From: CAWAMD01 sp963783045
GTDB lineage: Bacteria > Actinomycetota > Nitriliruptoria > Nitriliruptorales > Nitriliruptoraceae
NCBI GenBank assembly: GCA_963783045.1
Contig: CAWAMD010000001.1
Span: 62,001 to 126,000 of the forward strand
DNA length: 64,000 nt
Reading direction: 5' to 3'
The notes beneath the pieces are model-generated. The model was not told the origin of the DNA. It ran no database searches and was given only the letters and a program-made list of their open reading frames with translations. A program made the translations under genes and the position numbers. Positions 1 to 9,233 of this stretch are shown in pieces (position 1 is the stretch's first letter; each line of letters opens with the position of its first letter).

Positions 1-1
1 G

Positions 2-949
2 ACACCGCTGCGTGCCTGCGTCCCGCTGCTGGAGGTCGACGGGGTCCCCGTTTCGGTCCGCGTGGACGCGACCGTGGGCGAGCTCACCACCGACGCCACC
101 GTGCCGTTCCACAGCTGCGGCGCCCCCACGCCCCTGGCCGCCGGCGACCACCGGCTCGCCACTGCGCCCGGCTGGCCCGTGGAGCAGGTCTGGCTGCGCG
201 ACACGAGTGCCCCCGCCGCCCGGGACGCTCTTCCCGCGCCGCCGACGGTGACCGTCGTCGAGCGGACCCCGACCCGGCTGGAGCTCGAGGTGGGCCCCAC
301 GGACCGGCCCTCCATCCTGCAGACCGGCATCGCCTACGACCCCCGGTGGACGCTCCGCGTCGACGGCACGCCGGCCGGGGCGCCGATCCTGGTCGACGGG
401 TACTCGGCGGGCTGGCGGCAGGACGCCAGCCCGACGAGCCGCCACCTCGTGGTGACCTACGCGCCTCAGCGCACCGCGACGGCCACGCGGGTCCTGTCGC
501 TGGCCGTCCTGGCCGTGGCGCTGCTCCTCGCCCTGGGAGCGGGACCGCCCGGACGAGCCCGGCGGGACCGTCGCAGCGTGCCGGCCGTTCGAGGCGACCA
601 GGCCCGAGCAATGTGGGCCACGGTCGGTTCGCCGGTGCTCTGGCTGCTCGTGCCCGGCGTCCTCTGGATCCTCCTCGGGACGACCGGCGTTCTCCTCGGC
701 GGGGCGCTGGCGGTGTGGCACTGGTGGCGGCCGCCCGCACCGCGCACGCTGCTCGTCGCGTCCGTCGCCGCGTTCGCGGCCGTCCCGGTCCTGTGGCTGG
801 CCGGCGGGGTCCCGGCAACGGCCGAGATCGTGCCCCGGCTCGTCGCGGTCCGCTGGCTCGCGAACCTGGCGGCCACGGTGGCGCTCGTGCTGCTCGTCAC
901 GGGCACGTGCCGTGCGGTGCTCGTGCGCCCACGGTCGGAGGGGCCCTGA
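2..949 (+). CDS. AftD-like arabinofuranosyltransferase (DUF3367-type), C-terminal part
   Basis: The reading frame is open from base 2, so the start lies outside the window and only the last ~315 residues are seen. A beta-rich extracytoplasmic part containing YDPRWTLRVDG and LVDGYSAGW resembles the carbohydrate-binding C-terminal region of DUF3367/AftD proteins, followed by YAPQR. Several hydrophobic helices close the protein. AftD-type enzymes are GT-C transferases that add arabinofuranose to cell-envelope arabinan outside the membrane. The next gene starts 1 base after the stop, so the two are co-transcribed. Family assignment rests on the C-terminal pattern only. Confidence 0.6.
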   Translation, partial: TPLRACVPLLEVDGVPVSVRVDATVGELTTDATVPFHSCGAPTPLAAGDHRLATAPGWPVEQVWLRDTSAPAARDALPAPPTVTVVERTPTRLELEVGPTDRPSILQTGIAYDPRWTLRVDGTPAGAPILVDGYSAGWRQDASPTSRHLVVTYAPQRTATATRVLSLAVLAVALLLALGAGPPGRARRDRRSVPAVRGDQARAMWATVGSPVLWLLVPGVLWILLGTTGVLLGGALAVWHWWRPPAPRTLLVASVAAFAAVPVLWLAGGVPATAEIVPRLVAVRWLANLAATVALVLLVTGTCRAVLVRPRSEGP

Positions 950-950
950 C

Positions 951-2777
951 ATGCGGGCGGTGCTGACGGGCCGGCTCCGCGGCGCCCCGGCGCTCGCGCT
1001 CGTGCTGGCCGTCCAGACCGGTGTGCTGCTCGCCGTCGCGGGCTCCGTCCGGTACGCGGACGACCTCGCCAGCCTGCAGCTCGCCCGGCGCGACGGCATC
1101 GGTCTGACCTCCCTGCTCACGCCGGTCGGTCGCGCCGTGTCGCCGGGCCACCGGCTGCTGTCGTGGGTGACGGCGAGCGCCGGTGGCCGTGTGTGGCCGG
1201 TGCAGCTCCTGCTGGTCGCCGCGGCCGTCGCGAGCGCCTGGCTGCTCGCACGGCTGCTGCGGCGGCTCTACGGCCCGGCGCGCTGGGTGCCCGCCGTCGT
1301 CCTGGTCGTGGGTGTCTCGGTGGCCGAGACCGCGCTGCTCACGACGCCCGGGGCGGCGCAGCACGTGCTGCCGGCCCTTCTCCTCGCCCTGGTGGCCGTC
1401 GACCGACACCTGTCCTGGCGCACGACGGGTCACCGGCGGATGCTCGTGCTCGCGGTGGCCAGCGTCGTCGCGGGAAGCCTCTTCGCGCTCGAGGCCCTGC
1501 TCGCCCCGGTCGTCGTCGTGGCGATCGACGGGCTCCCGGCGTCGACCCCGGCGACAGGCGGCCAGACCCGGACCGAGGGGCGTCGCGGGTGGCCGCCCTA
1601 CCTGCTCGCTGTCGGCGCGGTCGGTGTCCTGCAGATCGTGCTGGGCGAGGTCGGGCACCCGCTGCCGGCCGCCGGGGACCTCGCGAACGCGGTCGGCGCG
1701 ACCTGGCTCTACGCCCTCGGTCCCGGGCTCCTCGGGCGAGCGCTGCCCCCGATCGCCGTGGGCTCCGGTCTGACGCTGTGGGACGCCGCGCTGGTGGTCG
1801 TGTCCCAGGTGGTCGTGGCGGTGGTGGTGACGCTGGCACTCGTCCGCCACCCCGCCCGGTGGCGGACGTGGGCGGCGCTCGCCGCCCTCACGGTCCTCGA
1901 CGGGCTGCTCCTGGCGGTGCAGGCGACGCCGGTCGGCAGCCCGCGGACGGTGCTCCCCGTGCTGCTCGGCCTCGCCCTCCTCGTCCCGGCCGGCGTCGGC
2001 GCTCCGGTCCGTCCCGAGTCGCCCGCACACCCGCGCGTCGCCGCCCCGCCCGCCCCGACGCACCGCCGGGCCTGGGCGGGGTCGCTGGCGCTCCTGGCCG
2101 TCGTGGCGCTGACGATCAGCAGCCTCCAGACGGCGTGGCTGCTCGCGGCCGACGCGCCGTCGCGGACACGAACGGCCTGGCTCGACCGTGCCCTCGCGGA
2201 CATCGATGGCGCCGGCACGACGGTCGACCTCGTCGACGGTCCCGCTCCCGCGGTGCTCGTCGCTGCCGAGCCGGGACACTGGCGCCTGTCGGAGGTGCTG
2301 CCGCTGTTCGCGGATGACGCCCGCTTCGACGGGAGCGGGCGTGCCCCGCTCACCCTCGCCGACGACGGCCGGCTCATCGGGGTCGACCTCCGCCCGTTCG
2401 TGCACCTCGACGGGGCGGCGCTGCCGTCGAACCCGTTGGTCGCCGTTCAGGGTCCGGGCGTCGCCCGTGGCACGGACCTGTGCCTGTCCCGGGCCGGCAC
2501 GATCGAGCTCACCGTGATCCTCGACGACCTGCAGCCGGCGGGGCGCTACGTGGGTGCGACGTTCGCGGGACCACCGCCGGCGCGGGTCACGCTGGCCACG
2601 CATGCCCGCGAGGGCCCCGACCCCGACCCGGTGGTCGTTGCCCGCCCGTCGCCGGCGGCGCTGCTCCCCCTCGACACCGTCCGGGCCGGCTCCTTCGGGA
2701 TGACGGTGGACGGTTCCGCAGGCAGCTGCCTCGTCTCGCTCGACCTCGGCACGCTGCACGCACCCTTCGCTCCCTGA
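951..2777 (+). CDS. Polytopic membrane protein, probable GT-C-like glycosyltransferase
   Basis: About 608 residues with roughly ten hydrophobic helices in the first two thirds, then a soluble C-terminal domain of about 200 residues. An early loop has RYADDLASLQ, an acidic pair in the position where GT-C enzymes carry catalytic acidic residues; this is suggestive only. The ATG at 951 follows the upstream stop by one base, so the gene is translationally linked to the AftD-like gene. A longer frame opens at 912 but overlaps the upstream gene. The role in cell-envelope polysaccharide assembly is inferred from context. No specific family is recognised. Confidence 0.6.
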   Translation: MRAVLTGRLRGAPALALVLAVQTGVLLAVAGSVRYADDLASLQLARRDGIGLTSLLTPVGRAVSPGHRLLSWVTASAGGRVWPVQLLLVAAAVASAWLLARLLRRLYGPARWVPAVVLVVGVSVAETALLTTPGAAQHVLPALLLALVAVDRHLSWRTTGHRRMLVLAVASVVAGSLFALEALLAPVVVVAIDGLPASTPATGGQTRTEGRRGWPPYLLAVGAVGVLQIVLGEVGHPLPAAGDLANAVGATWLYALGPGLLGRALPPIAVGSGLTLWDAALVVVSQVVVAVVVTLALVRHPARWRTWAALAALTVLDGLLLAVQATPVGSPRTVLPVLLGLALLVPAGVGAPVRPESPAHPRVAAPPAPTHRRAWAGSLALLAVVALTISSLQTAWLLAADAPSRTRTAWLDRALADIDGAGTTVDLVDGPAPAVLVAAEPGHWRLSEVLPLFADDARFDGSGRAPLTLADDGRLIGVDLRPFVHLDGAALPSNPLVAVQGPGVARGTDLCLSRAGTIELTVILDDLQPAGRYVGATFAGPPPARVTLATHAREGPDPDPVVVARPSPAALLPLDTVRAGSFGMTVDGSAGSCLVSLDLGTLHAPFAP

Positions 2778-2810
2778 TCCCGGTCCCGGGAGCCGCACGC
2801 ACCGGTCCCG

Positions 2811-3941
2811 TCACTGACGGGGGTCCCGAGCCGTCCCTTCGAGGCGGTCGGCCACGTCGTCGAGGAGACTCCGTGCCTCGACCTCGTCCAGCGCACGGGC
2901 CCGTAGCGTGACGGTCGACACGCCACCCGCGACGCCGCCCAGCCCGATGGCCACGGCGGAGCGCCCCCGCGCCACGGGGTGGAAGACGAACCGTCGCGCA
3001 CCGGGCAGGTCCCGCCGGCCGACGTTGGAGACGAGCACCGTGTCGGACGCCCGCTCGGCGACAGGGGCGATCAGCCGTCCGGTGACGGGGCCGAGCCGCA
3101 TGACGGTCGGCTCCGACGGCTCGGCGAGCGACGCGGCCACCCGGGCGGCCACGTCCTCGTCGGGGGCCACGTCGACCCGCCGGTAGCTCGACACGTAGCC
3201 GGCCCGGCTGCCGGCCGACGGCTCCGGGTCGCCCGGCGGTCCCCCGAGCCCGATCGACACGCCGACCCGCCGGAACGGTCGTCCGAGCCGCTCCTGGCGT
3301 GTCGCGAGCGCACCGACGACCGCGGCGGCGAGACGGGCGGTGACGCCCGCCCCGACGACCGTCACGTCCCGGGCGACCCGGGTCTCGACCGTGGGCGGCG
3401 GGTCGGAGGGCCGGACCGGGTCCGCCGGACGCAGCAGCCGCCGCACCCCCGGCCACGGTGGCTCCGGCGGCCCGGGCGGCCGCGGCGCCGCCGGCTCCGG
3501 GAGCTCACCGCCGAGGAGGCCCCGCAGCAGCGCGGCCAGCCCCAAGCCGTCGAAGGCCGCGTGGTGCACGGCGACGGCGAGCTGGCGACCCGCCGCGTCG
3601 TGGAGCAGCCGCACCGGCGGGCCGCGCACCAGATCGAAGGGGCGGGTGAGTGCTCCGTCCGACATCGGGTCGGCGACCGGACGCGCCACCGGCGGTGCAC
3701 CCGGCACCCAGCGGTCACCCTGCAGCCGGGCGCCGACCAGCGGCACCGCCGCATGCAGCGCCGTGATCCGGCGGCGAAGGTCGTCGACCGGCGAGGCGAG
3801 CGTCACCGTGCCGACGACGACCCAGGCACAGCGACGGTCGGGGCCGTGCAGCAGCGCACGCTCCTGCCACGACAGCGGCCGGGGCAGCGCCGCGGCCTGC
3901 GCCGGATCCGGGGCCGGCGGCCGGTCGTCACGGGAACCCAT
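2811..3941 (-). CDS. Condensation-domain-type acyltransferase (PapA/WES-like)
   Basis: 376 residues. The motif HHAAFDG at residues 126-132 matches the catalytic HHxxxDG of the chloramphenicol acetyltransferase/condensation superfamily, which includes NRPS condensation domains, PapA proteins and wax ester synthases. A C-terminal VSNVG segment is also typical of the fold. The second His would act as general base in transferring an acyl group from a carrier or CoA to an alcohol or amine. It lies opposite the envelope glycosyltransferases, so acylation of an envelope glycolipid is a plausible but unproven role. The typical DFGWG motif is not obvious. The stop faces the stop of the upstream rightward gene. 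Confidence 0.7.
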   Translation of the reverse strand: MGSRDDRPPAPDPAQAAALPRPLSWQERALLHGPDRRCAWVVVGTVTLASPVDDLRRRITALHAAVPLVGARLQGDRWVPGAPPVARPVADPMSDGALTRPFDLVRGPPVRLLHDAAGRQLAVAVHHAAFDGLGLAALLRGLLGGELPEPAAPRPPGPPEPPWPGVRRLLRPADPVRPSDPPPTVETRVARDVTVVGAGVTARLAAAVVGALATRQERLGRPFRRVGVSIGLGGPPGDPEPSAGSRAGYVSSYRRVDVAPDEDVAARVAASLAEPSEPTVMRLGPVTGRLIAPVAERASDTVLVSNVGRRDLPGARRFVFHPVARGRSAVAIGLGGVAGGVSTVTLRARALDEVEARSLLDDVADRLEGTARDPRQ

Positions 3942-4048
3942 CGGCGGTCACGCTAGGCGTTCCCGTGCTGCCCCGTCGCCCGGAGGACGCCCCGATGTCG
4001 ACCACGGCGGCGGGGCGTACCCTCGGTGGCGTCGACGAAGGAGTACCC

Positions 4049-4369
4049 GTGGGTGTGTTCGGCCGGATGGGCGAGGACGACAACGTCCTGCGTGACCTGC
4101 TGGGCGGGAAGAAGGGTGGCCAGCCCGGCGAGCAGGCGCCGCAGCGGGTGAGCCTCCACCTCGATCTCGATGTGCGCGCCTGCGCCATCTGCCGTCGCGA
4201 GCTGCTGCCCTGGCAGGAGACCTGCCCCGACGACGGTGGCGCCGCCGTGCGCCGCGAGGACCTGCCCCCGCCGGCCGATCCGCTCGCCGAGACCCTCGGC
4301 GAACACCTCGACGACCGCGCGGACGACGACGCCGACGAGCGTCCCGTCGACGAGACCGAACACCCGTAG
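4049..4369 (+). CDS. Small Cys-containing acidic-tailed protein
   Basis: 106 residues from a GTG at 4049, chosen because GAAGGAG lies 5 bases upstream (4037-4043); the frame is open further upstream but lacks such a site. The centre has CAICRRELLPWQETC, three cysteines in a CxxC-x10-C arrangement that suggests a small zinc-binding knuckle. The tail is rich in Asp and Glu. No family is recognised. It converges on the alaX gene, 16 bases away. Confidence 0.55.
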   Translation: MGVFGRMGEDDNVLRDLLGGKKGGQPGEQAPQRVSLHLDLDVRACAICRRELLPWQETCPDDGGAAVRREDLPPPADPLAETLGEHLDDRADDDADERPVDETEHP

Positions 4370-4385
4370 AACGCGCGGCCGGCGA

Positions 4386-5123
4386 TCAGCCCTCCCCCTG
4401 CAGGGACAGCCGGATGCGTCGGAAGCCGCGTCCCTTCGACTCGACCTTCGTGATCGCGACGTGCCCGACCTCGGACGTCGAGCGCACGTGCGTCCCGCCG
4501 TCCGCCTGCCGGTCGAGCCCGACGATGTCGATCACGCGCACCTCCCGCAGGGAGTCGGGGAGCAGCGACACCTTCGTGCGGATCAGGCTCGGGTCCTGGT
4601 CCGCCTCGTCGCGCGGCAGGAACGACACCTCGACCGGCCGCGCCGCGTCGAGCTGACGGTTCAGCTCCGCCTCCAGTGGCTCGCGGGCCTCCGGGTCCCA
4701 GTCCGGCAGCTCGAAGTCGAGCCGGCCCTCGCCCGGCTTCATGTCGCCGCCCGTCACGGGGCTGGCGAACCGGTCCCACACCACGCCGCACAGCGCGTGC
4801 ATGGCCGTGTGCGTCCGCATGAGCCGGTAGCGGCGGTCCCAGTCCACCTCGCCGTGCACCGCCGTGCCCGTCTTCGGCGTCGCCGCGACGCCCGCATCGT
4901 CGGTGAGCCAGTGCCACACGCCGGAGCGATCGGCAGCCACCCGAACGACCTCGAGCCGGTCGTCACCGATCCACAGCGCTCCCGTGTCGGCGGGCTGGCC
5001 GCCGCCGCCGGGGTAGAAGACCGACCGGTCGAGCAGCACCCGGCCCTCGTCCGGGTCAACGTCCACCACCGTGGCGTCCATGGTGCGGGCGTACTGCTCG
5101 GTCGCGTAGATCCGTTCCGTCAT
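4386..5123 (-). CDS. alaX: Alanyl-tRNA editing protein AlaX family
   Basis: 245 residues from ATG 5123, which has GGAGG just upstream; the frame extends further but only into low-complexity translation. AlaX proteins are free-standing relatives of the AlaRS editing domain that hydrolyse mischarged tRNA-Ala. The FYPGGGGQP block and the zinc-ligand motif HTAMH (H105, H109) are visible, and DGGTHVRSTSEVG matches the second metal-binding block. In many members that block reads CGGTH; here the Cys position is Asp. The gene stands alone between two small zinc-finger-like proteins. Confidence 0.88.
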   Translation of the reverse strand: MTERIYATEQYARTMDATVVDVDPDEGRVLLDRSVFYPGGGGQPADTGALWIGDDRLEVVRVAADRSGVWHWLTDDAGVAATPKTGTAVHGEVDWDRRYRLMRTHTAMHALCGVVWDRFASPVTGGDMKPGEGRLDFELPDWDPEAREPLEAELNRQLDAARPVEVSFLPRDEADQDPSLIRTKVSLLPDSLREVRVIDIVGLDRQADGGTHVRSTSEVGHVAITKVESKGRGFRRIRLSLQGEG

Positions 5124-5206
5124 CACACACCTCCGCCCGGCACCGTAGCCGTGCCTCCGTGCCGTGACCGCCGGTGGCGTCGCACCGGTCGGTACCTTTC
5201 CCGACC

Positions 5207-5770
5207 ATGCGCTGCCCACGCTGCCACGACGAGTACCAGGACGGCGTCACCCGCTGCTCCGAGTGCGACGTGGCGCTCATCGGCGACGACGAGCCGCTGC
5301 CGCCCCGCATCGACGCGCTGCTCGGCCGCTTCCACCCTGTCGTGGCCGAGGCCGTGGTCGCACTGCTCGCCCACCGCCGCATCGGCCACGAGCAGCGCGT
5401 AGCCGACGACGGCGTCGAGATCCTGGTGGACCGGACCTACCGCGACGACCTGCGTGCCGAGCTCGCCATGCGGTGGTCGGACGTGGTGGGTCACCTCCCG
5501 GCCGACGACATGTACGAGGTGCTGGCCGCGGGCGGGTCTCAACCGGGCTGGCTCGACGCACCCCGGGGCGCCTGGGTGGACCGACAGGGACGCATCCAGG
5601 TCGAGGCCGCCGACGAGGAGTCGGAGCGCGACGCGCGGCGTGTGCTCGGCCCGTCCATCCTCACCATCGGGGCCGTGCTGCTGCTGTTCGGGTGGTACGC
5701 CGAAGGCAGCGCGCTCGCCGTTCTGGCCGGCATCGCGCTCGTCCTCCTCGGGATCTTCCTGCCACGCTGA
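5207..5770 (+). CDS. Zinc-ribbon membrane protein (DUF2007-like middle)
   Basis: 187 residues from ATG 5207. The N-terminus has CPRCHDEYQDGVTRCSEC, two CxxC knuckles forming a zinc ribbon. A middle alpha/beta segment of ~100 residues resembles DUF2007-type signal transducing domains. The last ~35 residues form two short hydrophobic helices (ILTIGAVLLLFGW and LAVLAGIALVLLGIFL), so the protein is probably membrane-anchored with the ribbon in the cytoplasm. Function unknown. It diverges from alaX across an 83-bp gap. Confidence 0.65.
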   Translation: MRCPRCHDEYQDGVTRCSECDVALIGDDEPLPPRIDALLGRFHPVVAEAVVALLAHRRIGHEQRVADDGVEILVDRTYRDDLRAELAMRWSDVVGHLPADDMYEVLAAGGSQPGWLDAPRGAWVDRQGRIQVEAADEESERDARRVLGPSILTIGAVLLLFGWYAEGSALAVLAGIALVLLGIFLPR

Positions 5771-5889
5771 GCAGCGCGGAACAGCACCCGTCGTGGCCGC
5801 GTTGACACCGACGTACGCTCATCGTGGGCCGCGTGGCCCGGGGACGGCCGGCAGGGGCGCCGGCAACCCCCCGATCAGGATGTCTCGCC

Positions 5890-6711
5890 GTGTCCGACTC
5901 TCCAGAATCTTCCGACCTGCCGGATCTGCCCGACGCGTCTCACGCGCCCGGCGCCGGGCCCGACGTGGCGGGCACGGACGCGCCCCCGCAGCCCGGGCCG
6001 CACTCGTCCCCTGCCGACGAGTTCGCCCGCCGTCCCCCGCCGGGCCTCGGTCGCGGGCTCGGCGTCGGCGTCGCGCTGCTCGCACTCGGCGGGATCCTCA
6101 TCGCCCTGCTCGGGGGTGGAGGCAGCGACGAGCCCGTCGCCGCCGCCCTCTCCGCGCAGGCACCCGCCGCAGGAGCGTCCTCAGCCGCGGACCGTCCCTC
6201 GATCGGTGACCCGGACGCGCCGATCACCATGATCGAGTACTCCGACTTCCAGTGCCCCTTCTGCCGGAAGTTCGCCGACGAGACCCAGCCGGCGCTGCTC
6301 CAGGAGTACGTCGACAAGGGACTCCTGCGCATCGAGTGGCGCGACTTCCCGGCGAAGGGCGACGCCTCCGTCCTCGCCGCCGTCGCTGCCCGCGCCGCCC
6401 ATGAGCAGGGCCGGTTCTGGGAGTACCACGACCTGCTCTACGCCCACCAGGGCGCGGCGATCACCCGTGAGGCGCTCGTCGGCTACGCGCAGGACCTGGG
6501 ACTCGACGTGGCGCAGTTCTCCCGTGAGCTCGACAACCCGTTCCTCGCCGAGGCCGTCCGGACGGACTACCAGGAGGGACAGGAGCGCGGCGTGCGCGGC
6601 ACCCCCACGTTCTACTTCAACGGCAACGTGCTCGTCGGAGCCCAGCCGACCGACACGTTCCGCCGCGCGGTGCAGTACCTGCTGGACGAGCAGGGCACCG
6701 GCGCCGCGTAG
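5890..6711 (+). CDS. Membrane-anchored DsbA-like thiol oxidoreductase
   Basis: 273 residues from GTG 5890 with AGGA nine bases upstream. A Pro/Asp-rich N-terminal segment precedes one transmembrane helix (about residues 56-76). A DsbA-type thioredoxin domain follows with active site CPFC (C122, C125) and the cis-Pro loop GTPTFYFNG. Such actinobacterial proteins form or shuffle disulfides in exported proteins. A DsbB-like protein is encoded at 47381-47929 and could be its reoxidation partner; this pairing is inference. Confidence 0.87.
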   Translation: MSDSPESSDLPDLPDASHAPGAGPDVAGTDAPPQPGPHSSPADEFARRPPPGLGRGLGVGVALLALGGILIALLGGGGSDEPVAAALSAQAPAAGASSAADRPSIGDPDAPITMIEYSDFQCPFCRKFADETQPALLQEYVDKGLLRIEWRDFPAKGDASVLAAVAARAAHEQGRFWEYHDLLYAHQGAAITREALVGYAQDLGLDVAQFSRELDNPFLAEAVRTDYQEGQERGVRGTPTFYFNGNVLVGAQPTDTFRRAVQYLLDEQGTGAA

Positions 6712-6826
6712 GCGCCAGCGAGCAGGGCACCGGCGCCGGCGGAGCGCGCAGGGCACTGGCGTCGCGTCGGCGGAGCGCGCAGGCGTCGCCGGCCGGCGGC
6801 GGGCGCCCTCTATCCTCGCGACGCCC
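6712..6826 (+). repeat. Short GC-rich direct repeats between two genes
   Basis: The 115-bp gap repeats gagcagggcaccggcgccg (at about 6689 and 6720) and ggcggagcgcgcagg (twice). The first copy overlaps the end of the DsbA-like gene. No promoter is evident. The array looks like slippage-derived low-complexity sequence. Confidence 0.5.
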
Positions 6827-8020
6827 ATGGCCTCCTCCCGCACCCCGCTCCTCGCCGTCGCCGTCGTTCTGCTGACGATGGCGCTGGCGGTCGTGCTCAA
6901 GACCTGGTGCGGCGTGCCCGGCAGCGCCCATGACCAGTACCTGCGCTACTGCTACTCCGACATCCCGCCGCTGTACTTCACCGAGCACCTCAACGAGGGC
7001 GCGATCCCCTACATCGGGCACGCCGTCGAGTACCCCGTCCTGACGGGACTGTGGATGTGGCTCGCGGGCATCGCGGCCTCGACCGCCACCGGGTTTCTGT
7101 GGTGGACCGTCCCGTTCCTCGTCACGGGAGCCGTCGCGACCACCTGGCTCCTCGCGCGGGAGGTCGGCACCGTGCGGGCTCTCGCCTTCGCCGCCGCGCC
7201 GACGCTCGCCATCTCGGGGGCCGTGAACTGGGACCTGCCGGCGGTCGCCCTCGCCACCGCCGGTCTGGTGGCGCACCGGCGCGGACGCGACGGATGGTCC
7301 GGCGCCGCCCTCGGTCTCGGGACGGCCGCGAAGCTCTTCCCCGGCCTGTTCCTGCCGCTGACGACCCTTGCCGCCTGGCGGCTACGCGGTCCGCGCGCCG
7401 CCGCCCGGACGCTCGGCGCGGCCGCCGGCGCCTGGCTGCTCGTCGACCTGCCGATCGTCGTGCTGGCGCCGGACTCGTGGTTGCGCTTCTTCTCGATGTC
7501 CCGGACCCGCCCCTCCGACTGGGACACCCTCACGACCGTCGCGACCCACGTGGTCGGCTGGTGGCCCGACGTGCCGACGCTGAACCTCGTCACGGGCGCG
7601 GCCTTCGTCCTCGGGGCCCTCGCGCTCGTCGTCACGACCGTGCGGCTCGATCCGCCCGCCACCTGGCATCTGGCGGCGCTCCCGCTGCTCGCCTGGTTCC
7701 TGCTGACCAGCAAGGTGTACTCGCCGCAGTTCAGCCTCTGGCTCCTGCCGCTGCTGGCCCTCGCGTTTCCGGGCTGGGGCTGGTGGGCGGCGTTCGCCGT
7801 CGCCGACGTGGCGGTCACGGCCACCCGCTTCCCCTACCTGGCCAACTTCCTCGGGCAGCCCGTGCCCGACGCCTGGGCGTACGGTCCGTTCGGCGCGGCA
7901 GTCGTCACCCGGGCCGTCGTGCTCGTCGTCGTCGCCCTGATCGGGTGGCGACGCGCCGTCGCCGACGCCGATGCCGTGGGCGACCCTCTCCGTCCGCGCC
8001 GGGCCGCGGCCCCCACGTGA
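6827..8020 (+). CDS. GT87-family (DUF2029) membrane glycosyltransferase
   Basis: 397 residues from ATG 6827. The frame is open further upstream but overlaps the DsbA-like gene. About ten transmembrane helices are present. An N-terminal loop with YSDIPPLY and AVEYPVLTGLWMW is typical of GT87/DUF2029, whose members use polyprenyl-phospho-mannose to build lipomannan or related glycolipids outside the membrane. SKVYSPQF..WLLPLLAL near the C-terminus matches the conserved GT87 block. It is followed by two PIG-V-like genes in the same direction, so a three-gene mannosyltransferase operon is likely. Confidence 0.8.
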   Translation: MASSRTPLLAVAVVLLTMALAVVLKTWCGVPGSAHDQYLRYCYSDIPPLYFTEHLNEGAIPYIGHAVEYPVLTGLWMWLAGIAASTATGFLWWTVPFLVTGAVATTWLLAREVGTVRALAFAAAPTLAISGAVNWDLPAVALATAGLVAHRRGRDGWSGAALGLGTAAKLFPGLFLPLTTLAAWRLRGPRAAARTLGAAAGAWLLVDLPIVVLAPDSWLRFFSMSRTRPSDWDTLTTVATHVVGWWPDVPTLNLVTGAAFVLGALALVVTTVRLDPPATWHLAALPLLAWFLLTSKVYSPQFSLWLLPLLALAFPGWGWWAAFAVADVAVTATRFPYLANFLGQPVPDAWAYGPFGAAVVTRAVVLVVVALIGWRRAVADADAVGDPLRPRRAAAPT

Positions 8021-8081
8021 GCGGCGACGTGCAGCGGCAGACGTCAGCGGCAACGTCAGCGGCGACGTCGCCGCCGGCGAC

Positions 8082-9233
8082 GTGCACCCGCCAGCGGCGC
8101 GGTCCGTCGCACGCCGTCTCGGACCGACGCCCGCGCAGTGGCGCGACGCCGTGGTGCTCGTCGTCGTCACCCGGGTGCTGTTCCTGCTGATCGCCTACGG
8201 CGCCGCGTGGTTCCTCGCGACCGGACGCGGTCACCTCGACACCGGCCCGCTCGTCCTCTGGCGGCAGTGGGACGCCGACCTGTACCTGAAGATCGCGAAC
8301 CACGGCTACCAGGGCGCGGCGACCGACCCCTGGGCCGAGGCGTTCTTCCCGCTGTTCCCCCTGCTCATCCGCGGCCTCCACCTCCTCGGGATCCCCTCGC
8401 TCGTCGCGGGGCTGCTGATCTCGGCCGGCGGGAGCGTCGTCGCGTGCGCCTACCTGATCGTCCTCGCCGAGACCGACGCGGGACCGGGCACGGGCCGTCG
8501 CGCGGCGCTCTACCTGCTCCTGTTCCCGACCGCGGTGTTCCTCGTCGCCCCCTACACCGAGTCGCTGTTCCTCGCCGGCGCCATCCCCGCCGTCCACTAC
8601 GCCCGCCGGGGCGCGTGGGGGCGGGCCGGCCTCCCGGCGGCGATCGCCGTCGGGTCCCGCCTCGCCGGCGTCTTCGTGCTCAGCGGGCTGGCCGTCGTCC
8701 TGCTGACCCGCCGCGTATCCCGCTGGCGGCGGGAGTGGAAGCCGGCCGTCGCCGCGCTGAGCGTCGCCTCGCTCCCGCTCGTCGGCTACCTCGGCTGGCT
8801 CTGGGCGGTCCGCGGCACCCCGCTGTACTTCCTCACCGCGCAGCGCAACGGATGGGGCCGCCACCTGACCGATCCGTGGACCTCGCTGACCAACACGCTC
8901 TCGACGTGGCGGGGCTCGTACCCGACGAACTTCTACGCCGCCTCCCAGGTGGAGGTCCTCGCCGCCCTCGTCGGGCTCGCACTCGTCGGGTGGGCGCTGT
9001 ACCGGCGTGAGTGGGACGCAGCCGCCTACATGGGGCCCATGCTGGGTGTGCTGCTCGTCTCGACCTGGTACTACTCCGTTCCGCGCGTGCTGCTGACGTT
9101 CTTCCCTGCGATGATCTGGCTCGCCCGCTGGACCGGACGCGGCGAGGGCCGTCACGAGCTCGTCGTCGCCTCCCTCGCCCCCGTGGCGACGCTGGGCGTC
9201 ATCGTGTTCACCCGAGGAGGGTGGTTCTTCTGA
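8082..9233 (+). CDS. PIG-V-like (GT76-type) membrane mannosyltransferase
   Basis: About 383 residues from a GTG at 8082; an ATG at 7971 would add 37 Arg/Ala-rich residues and overlap the previous gene by 50 bp, so the start is uncertain. The WDADLYLKIANHGY motif and AFFPLFPLLIR are hallmarks of PIG-V-like proteins, bacterial homologues of the second GPI mannosyltransferase. About nine to ten hydrophobic helices follow. The Asp of WDADLY is expected to be catalytic. The downstream paralogue overlaps its 3' end by 13 bases. Substrate unknown; a polyprenyl-phosphate sugar donor is inferred. Confidence 0.8.
   Translation: MHPPAARSVARRLGPTPAQWRDAVVLVVVTRVLFLLIAYGAAWFLATGRGHLDTGPLVLWRQWDADLYLKIANHGYQGAATDPWAEAFFPLFPLLIRGLHLLGIPSLVAGLLISAGGSVVACAYLIVLAETDAGPGTGRRAALYLLLFPTAVFLVAPYTESLFLAGAIPAVHYARRGAWGRAGLPAAIAVGSRLAGVFVLSGLAVVLLTRRVSRWRREWKPAVAALSVASLPLVGYLGWLWAVRGTPLYFLTAQRNGWGRHLTDPWTSLTNTLSTWRGSYPTNFYAASQVEVLAALVGLALVGWALYRREWDAAAYMGPMLGVLLVSTWYYSVPRVLLTFFPAMIWLARWTGRGEGRHELVVASLAPVATLGVIVFTRGGWFF

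Noticed and set aside
897..2798. 633-residue minus-strand frame opposite the GT-C-like gene
   Set aside because: Arg/Gly/Asp-rich translation without family motifs; the plus strand has a clear membrane protein. A GC-rich shadow.
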